From Methyloprofundus sedimenti (GTDB taxonomy: Bacteria; Pseudomonadota; Gammaproteobacteria; Methylococcales; Methylomonadaceae): a DNA stretch of 64,000 nt. The notes beneath the pieces are model-generated. The model was not told the DNA's origin and did no database searches. It worked only from the letters and a program-made list of their open reading frames with translations. The DNA lies in the NCBI RefSeq assembly GCF_002072955.1, contig NZ_LPUF01000001.1, forward strand, positions 2,812,896-2,876,895. Direction: 5' to 3'. The stretch's first letter is position 1. Each line of letters opens with the position of its first letter. The position numbers and the translations under genes are program-made. Of the stretch, positions 46,596 through 56,211 are shown piece by piece.

Positions 46596-48712
46596 TAGCT
46601 AATCACCCACAACAAGAAGATCAATGTAAAAAACGAATAGCTTAAATAAACCCGGATATTCCCTGTTTGCATACGGCTCACCGAGCGCGCAATACGATTC
46701 ACTGCCTGTTCTATGGGCTGATATATTTTAGGCCAGCTATGGTCTTCAATATGGAGTTCATAGCGAATATCGGTGACTTGCTGAGGCATAGCCCCTGCTT
46801 GTTTGTCAATTTTTTCATCTATCTGCCAGACTTGGGAGAATATGCGTCGAAATGGCATAGTAAAAGCGCTACTGGTATATTGCATACGTGGCGTCAAACC
46901 ACCAAAGCCACAATCCCAGGTGTCTGATTGACGTAATTTAACGGCCGGGTCACGGCGCAGATAATGAAAACTAATACCGCCGGCAATCAGAGTCAGAATT
47001 AATATCACTGGAGCAGCATAGGACGCCTGTTGCATAGACACAGGAGCCAGCCACAACCAACCTGCAGCCGATTCATCAGGAAGGCCATGTCCCAGCGTTT
47101 GCAGGGCAACATTGTCCAGCAACAAAATCATTAATCCCGGGAAAATACCGAATAAAAAGCATAAACCTGCCAGCAAACTCAAGCTCGCCAGCATCCCTTT
47201 GTCTTGTGTTTCTTCTGCTTTTGCTGCATGTCGTGTACGTGGCAGGCCTAAAAACATCATGCCAAATAATTTAACAAAGCACGCTGCGGCCAGTGCTGCA
47301 GTTAAAGCTAATGCTGCGGCAATCACCGGAATCAAACTGCGTAACACCGCGTCATCCAGCACATCGACTTGCAGCGCCACTTGAAAGGCAAGCCATTCAG
47401 AAACAAAGCCATTAAATAATGGCAAAGATGAAATACTCATACAGGCAATCAGAAACAATTTACTGGTATGTGGCATGCGTTTAATTAAACCACCCATATC
47501 ATCTATGTTCAGACTATGCACCTGGTGCTGAATAACCCCCGCTCCCAGAAACAGCAAATTTTTAAACAATGCATGATTAAAGGCATGAAACAGCGCTGCC
47601 ACAAAAGCTAATGCGGCAAGACCCGCATGCCCTTTAGCAAGAAAAATCATTGATAAGCCCAATACCATAAAAATAATACCGATATTTTCCACTGAACTGT
47701 AGGCTAGTAAGCGTTTCAAATTCGGTTGCATCATGGCGTATAAAATGCCGCCTAATGCAGAAATAGCACCGAGAATCATCAGGGCCACACCCCATTGCCA
47801 ATGAATATCACCGAGCAAATCAAAGCTAAAGCGAATTAATCCGTATATTGCGACTTTTAACATCACGCCACTCATCAACGCAGAAATATGCGACGGAGCT
47901 ACCGGATGCGCCTCAGGCAACCAGACATGTAGCGGAACCAGGCCCGCTTTCATACCAAAACCAATTAAGGCCAAAACAAATGCGATACTCGCCCAGGTAT
48001 TGGATAACTGAGCATCCCGCAAGGCATCAAAAGTAAAGGTGCCACCTTCCGAAAAACTAGCCAGGACACCAAAGGCCAGAATTATAGCCAGTGCCCCCAC
48101 CTCAGCCATAATTAAATAAATAAAAGCTGCACGGCGATTGGCCGATTGTTCATGTTGAAAAGCGACTAAAAAATAACTGGCTACCGACATCATCTCCCAG
48201 GCAATCATAAAGAAGAAAGCATCATCGGCCAGTAACACCATAAACATACCGCAAATAAATAAGCCGCTGAATAAGCCTAACATTGCAAAAGGATGCTCCT
48301 GTTCATTATTGCCTTTCACATAACCAGGGCCATAGCAACTGACTGCAAAAATAGCGATACCTATAATAAGATAAAATAACGCGGATAAACTATCAAAACG
48401 TACATGCCAGGGTAGCCAGGGCAAGCCTAGCGGCAGTTGCGCAGTAATAGCTTGCTCACTGATTAAACCGCCTAAACCAGCAATGATGGCCCATACTCCA
48501 GCCACACCCAGGAGCATAAAGCTCATCTGTTGCACACGTTGTGGATAAATACTTTCTTCCAGCCAGATATCCAGATGCTGCTGCCATTCAGGCCGCCTGC
48601 TGCAACAATAAAGCAGCAAGCCTGTTACGCTACGTCGCTGCCGCATCAGCAATGCCAGTATGCCTGACAAAAAGCTGAACAGCACCGCCGCATAAGCTAA
48701 AGATAGAATCAT
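46595..48712 (-). CDS. hyfB: Hydrogenase-4 subunit B-like antiporter-type membrane protein
   Basis: A 705-residue NuoL-like protein with about 16 helices. Key elements: ending of helix 5 with FFFMIAWEMMSVASYFLVA, the GMKAGLVPLHVWLPEAHPVAP loop with its lysine and histidine, and HAFNHALFKNLLFLGAGV. The C-terminal extension (CGFGGLTPRMQYTSSAFTMP) is characteristic of HyfB. Together with HyfF it gives two antiporter-type modules in one complex. Confidence 0.94.
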   Translation of the reverse strand: MILSLAYAAVLFSFLSGILALLMRQRRSVTGLLLYCCSRRPEWQQHLDIWLEESIYPQRVQQMSFMLLGVAGVWAIIAGLGGLISEQAITAQLPLGLPWLPWHVRFDSLSALFYLIIGIAIFAVSCYGPGYVKGNNEQEHPFAMLGLFSGLFICGMFMVLLADDAFFFMIAWEMMSVASYFLVAFQHEQSANRRAAFIYLIMAEVGALAIILAFGVLASFSEGGTFTFDALRDAQLSNTWASIAFVLALIGFGMKAGLVPLHVWLPEAHPVAPSHISALMSGVMLKVAIYGLIRFSFDLLGDIHWQWGVALMILGAISALGGILYAMMQPNLKRLLAYSSVENIGIIFMVLGLSMIFLAKGHAGLAALAFVAALFHAFNHALFKNLLFLGAGVIQHQVHSLNIDDMGGLIKRMPHTSKLFLIACMSISSLPLFNGFVSEWLAFQVALQVDVLDDAVLRSLIPVIAAALALTAALAAACFVKLFGMMFLGLPRTRHAAKAEETQDKGMLASLSLLAGLCFLFGIFPGLMILLLDNVALQTLGHGLPDESAAGWLWLAPVSMQQASYAAPVILILTLIAGGISFHYLRRDPAVKLRQSDTWDCGFGGLTPRMQYTSSAFTMPFRRIFSQVWQIDEKIDKQAGAMPQQVTDIRYELHIEDHSWPKIYQPIEQAVNRIARSVSRMQTGNIRVYLSYSFFTLIFLLWVIS

Positions 48713-48749
48713 ACGATGTCTCTTCTAATTAAAAGGAATGATACAGATA

Positions 48750-50423
48750 TTATGCATGAGTTTTCTTACGCGCATCATGGGTCATAATGCGTGCAGCCAG
48801 ATCATGGTCTGAGAAAGTATGAATGGCATCACCAATTTGCTGACATTTGCCCCCATGACTTGCATAATCATGCATAAAATCATGCAAATATTCCAAAACC
48901 GTATGATCAACCAGGTAAGCATTAGAAAGATCTAAAGTGACATTTTTACCTGCAGGAAGCACGTCCAACGCTTTTTTAAGCGGCAAGAAGTTGGAAAAAA
49001 TAGCAGAGCCATCAAGCCTCACTATAATCTTATCCTTCTCAGCCTCGTTGATGCTGAAATAAATTTTAAATAAATTTTTCCACCAGACACCACGCGCTAT
49101 ATGCACAACAAATTTAACCAAGATACCAATAGCCACACCCACCAATAAATCGGTCGCTAAAACGCCAATAATGGTGACAATAAACATAAAAAACTGCTCT
49201 GTACCAACCTGTAATACCCTGGCAAACTCAGAGGGAGACGCCAGCTTAAAACCCGTATAGACGAGTAATGCAGCCAGTGCTGACAATGGGATACTATGAA
49301 TAACCTGTGGAAATAAGACCACAAATAACAACATGATCAGACCATGAAAGAAATTTGCCCAGCCCGTTTTAGCACCGTTATTAATGTTGGCTGAACTCCG
49401 CACCACTTCGGAAATCATGGCGGTTCCACCAATCAAGCCAGCGAGAGTATTTCCTGCTCCAATTCCCATAATATCTTTATCCAGGTCAGAGCGGCGTTTA
49501 TAAGGATCAAGCTTATCAACCGCTACTGTTGTCAACAGACTTTCCAAACTGCCAACCAGACAAATGCTAACTACCGCTTCCCAAAATTCTATAGTTAAGG
49601 CTTTACTAAAATCAGGAAAATAAAAGCTGGATATAAAATGGTCAGAAATAGCGACCAGATATTTAGGCCCGACCTGATCTCCATGTACTAAATGTCCCGT
49701 CAGCATATCGAGTTGGTGTGGAATATGATAAATATGCATATGCTCCAGATCAAAATATAGACCTAAACCAATACCCAATATTACCACAATAATGGGGGCG
49801 GGGATTTTACTCAATATAGGCTGCTGTAATTTACTCCAAAAAATCATAATTAGCAGACCGGTAATTCCAATCAGGGCAATTTCTCCATTCATGCTCATAA
49901 AACTGTGTGGTATCTGGGCCATGGAGGAAAATAAACTGCCCGGATCTGGTGTAGCACCAACCATAACGTGAATTTGTTTGGTGATAATAATAATACCAAT
50001 CGCTGCTAACATACCATGAACCACTGAAGTGGGAAAAAATGAACTCAAGGTTCCCGCTTTAAAAAAGCCCAGACAGATTTGCAATAACCCCGCGACCACA
50101 ATAGCGGCCAGTGTATATCGATAACCGGCCACAGGGTCGCCCGCCCCCATACTTTGCACTGCATCCAGTATGACCACGATTAAACCTGCGGCCGGTCCTG
50201 CGATAGTGACAAAAGAACCATTAATACGTGATACAAACATACCACCAACAATGGCACTGAGAATACCTGCCATAGGCGGTAATCCTGAAGCCATAGCAAT
50301 ACCCAGACTCAAGGGCAGCGCAATTAGAAAAACCAGAAAACCAGACATCAGGTCTTCGTGCCAGTATTTTTTTAAACCAGCGATACCCGTTTCAGGCATG
50401 CTTTGTATAGAAGAATTGTTCAA
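48750..50423 (-). CDS. SulP-family anion transporter with STAS domain
   Basis: A 557-residue transporter with about 12 helices. Landmarks are FLIALPLSLGIAMASGLPP near the start, GPAAGLIVVI, SLESLLTTVAVDKLDPYKRRSDLDKD and IGGTAMISEVVRSSANINNGAKT. The C-terminal STAS domain (IIVRLDGSAIFSNFLPLK, then NVTLDLSNAYLVDHTV) is present. SulP proteins carry sulfate, bicarbonate or other anions. I chose a TTG at 50423 with GGAGG eight bases upstream; an ATG 66 bases earlier gives a longer, poorly fitting N-terminus. It is 37 bp upstream of hyfB and probably heads that operon. Confidence 0.87.
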   Translation of the reverse strand: MNNSSIQSMPETGIAGLKKYWHEDLMSGFLVFLIALPLSLGIAMASGLPPMAGILSAIVGGMFVSRINGSFVTIAGPAAGLIVVILDAVQSMGAGDPVAGYRYTLAAIVVAGLLQICLGFFKAGTLSSFFPTSVVHGMLAAIGIIIITKQIHVMVGATPDPGSLFSSMAQIPHSFMSMNGEIALIGITGLLIMIFWSKLQQPILSKIPAPIIVVILGIGLGLYFDLEHMHIYHIPHQLDMLTGHLVHGDQVGPKYLVAISDHFISSFYFPDFSKALTIEFWEAVVSICLVGSLESLLTTVAVDKLDPYKRRSDLDKDIMGIGAGNTLAGLIGGTAMISEVVRSSANINNGAKTGWANFFHGLIMLLFVVLFPQVIHSIPLSALAALLVYTGFKLASPSEFARVLQVGTEQFFMFIVTIIGVLATDLLVGVAIGILVKFVVHIARGVWWKNLFKIYFSINEAEKDKIIVRLDGSAIFSNFLPLKKALDVLPAGKNVTLDLSNAYLVDHTVLEYLHDFMHDYASHGGKCQQIGDAIHTFSDHDLAARIMTHDARKKTHA

Positions 50424-50558
50424 AATTTTGTCCTCCAGAATTAAATATAAGATAAGTAATGCAAGCTGCATGCCATAACCTAATATCACCCCAAGGTATT
50501 GATTATAAAATTGTTTTTTTTTACAAATGGTTTTATTTTTAGAGAGACAAGTCTAGTT

Positions 50559-50620
50559 GGTTTATTTAAACCAGGTTGTAGTGGTTTATTTAAACCAGGT
50601 TGTAGTGGTTTATTTAAACC
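50559..50620. promoter_or_regulatory. Three iterated operator-like dyads upstream of the SulP-hyf operon
   Basis: GGTTTATTTAAACC occurs at 50559-50572, 50583-50596 and 50607-50620, exactly 24 bp apart, joined by the spacer aggttgtagt. Each is a dyad with arms GGTTTA/TAAACC. The array lies about 135-200 bp before the chosen start of the SulP gene, on the upstream side. The identity of the binding protein is unknown. Confidence 0.7.
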
Positions 50621-51011
50621 GCAGGAAAATATTTTTATATGCTTCCATCTGCGTCTAAAACAGTCTTAAGTTAAAAATATATTTATATAATACATATAGT
50701 TATATAACATATATGTTAGCTTATATAAACTCTGGCATGGTTAATGTATTGCTCTTTATCGATAATTAATCGACTAAGCGTTTACCCAAAGATAAAAGCT
50801 TCACCTCCTTGATCTGACACAGAACATTGGAACGAGATATATCTAGGTGTTCTTTTTAAATTAATAGCCAAAACAACCAAACAACAACACTATCATTCCT
50901 GAAATTCATTTCGCTAATCCTTTATTTTAAGTCCTGGATTACTGTCAAATGAATTACTGGAATGAAGTACTGAAGATTCGCCATCTATACACATATAATA
51001 AGGTCATATAC
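50621..51011. other. AT-rich intergenic region between divergent transcription units
   Basis: It contains a run of atatat-type sequence (about 50670-50730) and no supported gene. It must contain the promoter of the outer-membrane protein gene at 51012. Confidence 0.3.
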
Positions 51012-51719
51012 ATGAATAAACTTTACCGCAGGATGATTTTAATGACATTACTAGCAATGCCCGTATCTGGTTTTGCTGCAGGTGTGAATAATATGTTCGG
51101 TTTTTGGGGCTCGGTTACGCTACAAGGTGATTTCAAAGCACTATCACCTAAACTCGATAAATTTAACTGGCTTATCATGAACCAAACGCGTACCCGTGAT
51201 GATTCTCCTGCAGGTTCAAGATTTTCTGAAAATCTATTATTCAGTCAGATCGGCTACAATTTCAATGAACATGCATCGCTTTGGATGGGCTATACCCATG
51301 ACACGCTTGCCCCTTTAGATAAGCCATTTGCCCAGGAAAACCGTGCCTATCAGGATTTTGTCTGGAAACAATCTGTTGGTGATTTTAATTTTATAAGTCG
51401 AACTCGTATGGATGAACGTTTTCTGGAAGGCACAAATGATGCGGGCTATCGTCCACGTCAACTATTAATGGTTAAGCATCCTATTCCCTATTTAGATGGC
51501 TTAAGTGCCTATGTCGGTGATGAAGTTATGTTTTATGTGAATAAAAATGTATTTGGTAAACAAGGATTTTCTGAAAACCGTATTTTTTCAGGATTAAGCT
51601 ATCAAATTACTCATCATATTGGTGTGGATTTAGGTTATATGGGACAGTATATAGACACTACTTCTGGTAATAATATTTTTACCCATAATTTACAGGTAAA
51701 TTTTGGCTATAAATTTTGA
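51012..51719 (+). CDS. DUF2490-family outer-membrane beta-barrel protein
   Basis: A 235-residue exported protein. Residues 1-22 form a signal peptide (ending GFAAG). The rest alternates in beta strands and ends with a terminal phenylalanine (NFGYKF), as outer-membrane barrels do. Internal features FWGSVTLQGDF and ASLWMGYTHD match the DUF2490 type. I chose the ATG at 51012, which gives a proper signal peptide; the longer frame does not. The substrate is unknown. Confidence 0.75.
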   Translation: MNKLYRRMILMTLLAMPVSGFAAGVNNMFGFWGSVTLQGDFKALSPKLDKFNWLIMNQTRTRDDSPAGSRFSENLLFSQIGYNFNEHASLWMGYTHDTLAPLDKPFAQENRAYQDFVWKQSVGDFNFISRTRMDERFLEGTNDAGYRPRQLLMVKHPIPYLDGLSAYVGDEVMFYVNKNVFGKQGFSENRIFSGLSYQITHHIGVDLGYMGQYIDTTSGNNIFTHNLQVNFGYKF

Positions 51720-51816
51720 TCTAAAAAAACTGCCTCTAATAATCTTATGCCTGCCATTATTTAAGATAATAGCCTTAACGTTAAAATATTATGTATTTCG
51801 TTTCGTTGGAGGAACA

Positions 51817-52392
51817 ATGCAAAACAAGAACTATTACATAACATCGAAACTGACCACGTTAGTCAATAAATTCGCGGTTTTTTTAATGCTACTTTTATCG
51901 ATAGGATGTTCACAAAATTACGAAATCACCACCTGGAATGAGTGGTGTAATCACCTGACCGATCATACATTAAATAAACTCTATAACCTGCCCAAAATTC
52001 GTGAAGATTTTATTAAGGAATATAATGAGATTTTAGTAGAGGAAGTAGTAAGCAATCACTTTTGGGATTCGACTATTCATACAAACGTGGGGGTAGAAAA
52101 GCTCATTGAAGAGCGTAAACTTGGTTTCTGGGTGCAAGGGAATCACTTACATTTTTCCAATACGCATCTTTCCCATGCAAGCTTTGAAGGGGATGTAGAA
52201 AGGTTTAAAAAGTTCTTGTCCTATGATGTTTTAAAAGACAACCGCTATCATTTAAATAATTTTCAATTATGTATCTATAAAGCCATCGACTCTATGTTTG
52301 ATACCTTTACGATTCATACTAAAGAAGAAACTACAACGATAACACTGGATTTTTCCTATAAAGATTTTTTTACCGAGACTGCTCGTAAGTAA
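51817..52392 (+). CDS. Unknown lipoprotein
   Basis: A 191-residue protein with a lipoprotein signal: a hydrophobic stretch (FAVFLMLLLSIGC) ending in the lipobox SIGC at about residues 28-31. The mature part is rich in aromatic residues and asparagine (YEITTWNEWCNHLT, FWVQGNHLHFSN). I do not recognise a family. I chose the ATG at 51817 because GGAGG lies four bases upstream. It follows the barrel gene by 97 bp on the same strand. Confidence 0.7.
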   Translation: MQNKNYYITSKLTTLVNKFAVFLMLLLSIGCSQNYEITTWNEWCNHLTDHTLNKLYNLPKIREDFIKEYNEILVEEVVSNHFWDSTIHTNVGVEKLIEERKLGFWVQGNHLHFSNTHLSHASFEGDVERFKKFLSYDVLKDNRYHLNNFQLCIYKAIDSMFDTFTIHTKEETTTITLDFSYKDFFTETARK

Positions 52393-53000
52393 GCAGAAAT
52401 CTGTTATGCAATGCAACACATCGTAATCAATAAGCCTTTCAGCTGGGTTACTATAGAGACGGAAACATTACATAGACTATTTTTTCATCTGCTACAGAGC
52501 TTACTTAAATAACAAAAATAATTAATATCTCAATTACTTTCCTGATTACCCATAAGCTTCAGCTAGCTTTAAAAAATACGTATAAATCTAATGTAGCCCG
52601 TATGAAGTTTACGAAATGCGGGGAATAGGTGTCATGAATAACCCGGATTCCACTAGCGACATAACGGGCTACCAGGAATTTTAGTGATAGGCTGAAAGCT
52701 ATACTTAATCAGCATTACTTATGTATTATTAAAGCAGATTAGTGATAAGTTGTTTTACTCGAGTATGTAAAAATAGCGTTTATTGGATGCATATACTTGA
52801 GCACTATTGCAAGGTACTGCATCAATTTATCAGCACACAACACCCGCTAGAAACCCTATTGTGTTTACATAAAGTATTTAAAATTTTACATGCCTTTAAC
52901 TCAATAGACCCTCTCTTCCTGAATTATGCAAAAAAATGATTAACCACTATAATGTGAGCATATTCTCAATATATTTTATATTAGTTTAATTCAATTAATT
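52393..53000. other. 608-bp intergenic region with one palindromic repeat
   Basis: It holds the repeat at 52593-52672 and one 65-residue frame (52742-52939) without domain or ribosome site, which I regard as spurious. The remainder is AT-rich. Confidence 0.35.
52593..52672. repeat. Palindromic intergenic repeat (gtagcccg type)
   Basis: The ends gtagcccg and cgggctac are perfect complements 64 bp apart, with inner sequence acgaaatgcgggg and acccggattcc. This is the common gammaproteobacterial repeat style with GTAGCCCG ends. It is the only copy in the window. Confidence 0.6.
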
Positions 53001-54326
53001 ATGTGGCAAAAATTTTGGTCCTTGTTCAGAAAAAAAAAGAAAAAGGAGAAAAAGAAAAAAAAGGAGAGTGATCGTGTTAATGCTAACGAGCTCGTTGCTA
53101 CGCGTGTTGAAGACCTTGTGCATGGTATGTATGTTTCTAAATTAGACATACCCTGGTTAGAGTCTCCCTTTAAGTTTCAGGGATTTAACATTGAAACTAA
53201 CCACGATTTAGATACCCTCAGAGAAGTTTGTGACTATGTCTATATAGACGTAAATAAACAAAAAAAATGGCAACATGGAAAAAACAGAACTGCTAGTAAA
53301 GACTCTTCTGATCTTATTTTTACTATAGGAAGCCCTCCTGAACAATTGAGTACCTTTGCCAAAGAAATTGCCCGAGCCGAAAGTAATTATAAGGAAGCCA
53401 GGGCTCTGGTTACTGAATTCATGAATCATGTGGCAAACGGTGACGCCATAGATGGAACGCAGGCCAAAGAGGCCGTCTCAGCATGTGTTAATAGTGTGCT
53501 GCACTCTCCTGATGCTTTTTTGTGGTTAAGCCAATTAAAAAATAAGGATAAATATACTGCGCAACATAGTCTAAATGTTTGTGTATTGTCTATATTACTC
53601 GGCCGGCATATAGGCTTATCTGAACTACAACTTAATCAAGTCGGCCTATGTGGCATGATGCATGACATGGGCAAAATGTTAGTTCCGCTAGCTATATTGA
53701 ATAAGCCCGCACACCTTGAACCAGGTGAGTTAGTGATCATGAAAAGCCACACAACTCTTGGTTATGAACTACTTAAATCCAGTACAGATATGTTCTCAGG
53801 TGCAATTGAAACAGCACTAACTCATCATGAACAACTTAACGGAAAAGGGTACCCTAGACATCTCAAGGGCAAACAATTGTCACATTATTCAAGAATTGTT
53901 GCCATTGTGGACATGTATGACGCAATAACTAGTGACAGGGTTTACCAGAAAGGAAGGACGCATCACCAGGCAACAAAAATATTGCTGGATAATTCTGATA
54001 GTCATCTGGACTATCAATTAACAGTTAAATTCATTGAAAGTCTTGGTGTATATCCTGCTGGTTGTTTTGTCGAACTCAGTGATGGAAAGATAGCGCAGGT
54101 GATAGAAGGACAACAGAAGTATAAACTTCGGCCTAAAATATTACTCATTATGGATAAGTCTAAAAATTTGGTTGATAACAAAATTATTGATCTTTCAAGT
54201 AGTGCATTTAATACTCCGAATAACCAATTGTCTATTCGCGCAATTATTCATCCTGAAGATTACAAAATTGATAGTAAAAAATATTATAAGCAAGGTGTAG
54301 TTCCTGATTTAATGGCAACACATTAG
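53001..54326 (+). CDS. HD-GYP domain cyclic-di-GMP phosphodiesterase-like protein
   Basis: A 441-residue protein. The N-terminus is unusual, with a lysine-rich run (about residues 10-24) before a DUF3391-like domain (NELVATRVEDLVHGMYVSKLDIPW, about 27-95). The HD-GYP domain follows: CGMMHDMGKMLVP with the HD pair, ALTHHEQLNGKGYPRHLKG with the GYP motif, and AIVDMYDAITSDRVYQKG. All expected motifs are present, so it should hydrolyse cyclic di-GMP. It is monocistronic. Confidence 0.93.
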   Translation: MWQKFWSLFRKKKKKEKKKKKESDRVNANELVATRVEDLVHGMYVSKLDIPWLESPFKFQGFNIETNHDLDTLREVCDYVYIDVNKQKKWQHGKNRTASKDSSDLIFTIGSPPEQLSTFAKEIARAESNYKEARALVTEFMNHVANGDAIDGTQAKEAVSACVNSVLHSPDAFLWLSQLKNKDKYTAQHSLNVCVLSILLGRHIGLSELQLNQVGLCGMMHDMGKMLVPLAILNKPAHLEPGELVIMKSHTTLGYELLKSSTDMFSGAIETALTHHEQLNGKGYPRHLKGKQLSHYSRIVAIVDMYDAITSDRVYQKGRTHHQATKILLDNSDSHLDYQLTVKFIESLGVYPAGCFVELSDGKIAQVIEGQQKYKLRPKILLIMDKSKNLVDNKIIDLSSSAFNTPNNQLSIRAIIHPEDYKIDSKKYYKQGVVPDLMATH

Positions 54327-54598
54327 CTCAAAATATCTAAACCATAAATCACATTTTCTGTTAACTCCCCCCCTACTACTTATATCGCCTTTTCCACATT
54401 TTGCAACGCTACTAAATCTTGAAATTTAACATAAAAAAGTAACGACTGCTTTTAATTTAGCATTATCTATAATGGGCATCGCTAAAAATTTTTTTACCCT
54501 ATCATTAGTTATATTTTCACTTATTGGCATGTCACCAATAATTTGCACTCCGGTCAACCAGACCTGGCCAATAATAGGAACACGCCTGTCAATCTATT

Positions 54599-54964
54599 TT
54601 ATAGTGATAAAGTCACATGCTTATCAGAGAGATAGATATTACCTTCACTTTCAAGTAATTTTATCGCTTGTAGTTTTTGCCCAGCACACACAGGACTAAG
54701 ACATTCTCCAGTCGTTGGTTCGAAGACAAAACCATGCATAGAGCAACTTAACAATTTTCCACTGACATGAAAAATAGTCTCTTTTTCACAGTCCAGGCGG
54801 CGCTGCATATGCATACAGTAATTCACAAAAGCATAAACCTTAGCCTCATAATAATAAATAATCGCTGTCCGACGCTGATGTTTATATTCTATATCACGCA
54901 CTAGATAGTCAACTTTATCTAAATCATGAACACTGCAAATGAATTTTAATTTTGACTTATCCAT
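54599..54964 (-). CDS. Rieske-type [2Fe-2S] protein
   Basis: A 121-residue small Rieske ferredoxin-like protein. The two ligand pairs are FVNYCMHMQ (C-x-H) and LLSCSMHGFVFEP (C-x-x-H), about 25 residues apart. I chose the ATG at 54964 because GAGG lies eight bases upstream. Such proteins carry electrons for oxygenases or nif-related functions. It is the last gene of the eight-gene nif accessory cluster, 72 bp after the GNAT gene. Confidence 0.82.
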   Translation of the reverse strand: MDKSKLKFICSVHDLDKVDYLVRDIEYKHQRRTAIIYYYEAKVYAFVNYCMHMQRRLDCEKETIFHVSGKLLSCSMHGFVFEPTTGECLSPVCAGQKLQAIKLLESEGNIYLSDKHVTLSL

Positions 54965-55036
54965 TTTAAGAACCTCTGTTGCATTGGCTAAGCGCAAATA
55001 CCCAAGTTAGTTTGATCAACAATCCATTCCAGGATC

Positions 55037-55489
55037 TTAAAGTAAACTCTTTCTTAGAGCGACCAGATCTGTGTTGTGCCATGCCTGTTGCAAATAGAAA
55101 TCAAGCGCGGCCTTATTACCTTTATCAGCCAGTAATTGTATTCGCGACAAGCCCTGGTTTTGTGCCCAATTCTCTATAGCCAAAAGTAACTGACGACCAA
55201 TACCGTGACGACGATAACGCTCATGCACAATCAAATCTTCGATTAATCCCACTTGCCCTCCTTCAGCCGTAGAAAATAAAACTTGTATCGAACACATACC
55301 AATCACTAACTGGTCTATCTCTGCAACAAAAATACAGCAAGTCTGCTTCTCTTCAAGCATAAGTTCGAGGCCGTTGCGGTGCTTCTCTGCATTAAAAGTA
55401 AAGTCACTTTCGATCTCAAATAAAGCGCGTAGTAACTCACACATGGCATCAATATCCATTTTTTCGGCATGGCTGATAACTGCATTCAT
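55037..55489 (-). CDS. GNAT-family N-acetyltransferase in the nif accessory cluster
   Basis: A 150-residue acetyltransferase. Motif A is seen in GLIEDLIVHERYRRHGIGRQLLLAIENWA, with the R-x-x-G-x-G/A acetyl-CoA loop, and the end has RIQLLADKGNKAALDFYLQQAW. The substrate is unknown. It is 51 bp from clpP and on the same strand; GNAT proteins are sometimes found in nif regions. Confidence 0.87.
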   Translation of the reverse strand: MNAVISHAEKMDIDAMCELLRALFEIESDFTFNAEKHRNGLELMLEEKQTCCIFVAEIDQLVIGMCSIQVLFSTAEGGQVGLIEDLIVHERYRRHGIGRQLLLAIENWAQNQGLSRIQLLADKGNKAALDFYLQQAWHNTDLVALRKSLL

Positions 55490-55540
55490 AAGGCTACAGC
55501 TCGCTAACTACTGATTTGGTACTGGTGCATAACTATTATT

Positions 55541-56188
55541 TTACTCAGCTTCTGCATCAGCGGGCCCCCCTCTACTGGTCAAAACTTGATCTATAAGTCC
55601 ATAATCAAGTGCATCTTGTGAACTTAAAAAATTATCTCTATCAGTATCTTTTTCAATTTTTTCCAACGGTTGACCGGTATGACCTGCCAGCACTTTATTC
55701 AACTTTTCACGAATACTCAAAATTTCTTTAGCATGAATTGCAATATCCGATGCCTGCCCTTGAAAGCCACCCAAGGGCTGGTGAATCATAACTCTTGAAT
55801 GCGGCAAACTGTAACGCTTGCCTTTAGCGCCACCTGTGAGCAATAAGGCCCCCATGCTTGCCGCCTGGCCAATACACATAGTACTGACATCTGCTTTAAT
55901 AAACTGCATGGTATCGTAAATTGCCATCCCCGCTGTAACTGAACCACCGGGTGAATTAATATACAGATGTATATCCTTGTCAGGATTTTCCGACTCTAAA
56001 AATAACAACTGAGCAACCACCAAATTAGCCATATGGTCATGAACCTGGCCGACCAGAAAAATAACCCGCTCCTTAAGTAAACGCGAATAAATATCGTAAG
56101 ATCGCTCACCTCTGGCTGTCTGCTCAACAACCATTGGGACTAAACCGCTCGCCTGCGGCTCCATAAACTGACTCTGAAAATCATGCAT
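55541..56188 (-). CDS. clpP: ClpP protease subunit (nif-cluster paralogue)
   Basis: A 215-residue serine protease of the ClpP family, which forms the double-ring barrel that degrades proteins delivered by ClpX or ClpA. The catalytic serine is in [16 protein letters not shown], the histidine in [12 protein letters not shown], and the aspartate in [14 protein letters not shown]. No clpX is adjacent, although housekeeping clpP is normally followed by clpX. Its location in a NifA-controlled cluster suggests a nitrogen-fixation-specific copy. The C-terminus ends in an acidic tail (ADAEAE). Confidence 0.93.
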   Translation of the reverse strand: MHDFQSQFMEPQASGLVPMVVEQTARGERSYDIYSRLLKERVIFLVGQVHDHMANLVVAQLLFLESENPDKDIHLYINSPGGSVTAGMAIYDTMQFIKADVSTMCIGQAASMGALLLTGGAKGKRYSLPHSRVMIHQPLGGFQGQASDIAIHAKEILSIREKLNKVLAGHTGQPLEKIEKDTDRDNFLSSQDALDYGLIDQVLTSRGGPADAEAE

Positions 56189-56211
56189 ACTATCGCCCTT
56201 TTAGTCCTGTT

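Noticed and set aside
50559-50620. Replication-origin iterons
   Set aside because: There is no rep gene nearby and only three units; a regulatory role for the adjacent operon is more likely.
52742-52939. 65-residue plus-strand frame
   Set aside because: Short, no ribosome site, in an AT-rich repeat-containing gap.
54472-54699. 75-residue frame with a signal-like start
   Set aside because: Its 3' half overlaps the Rieske gene on the other strand, and the mature part would be tiny.
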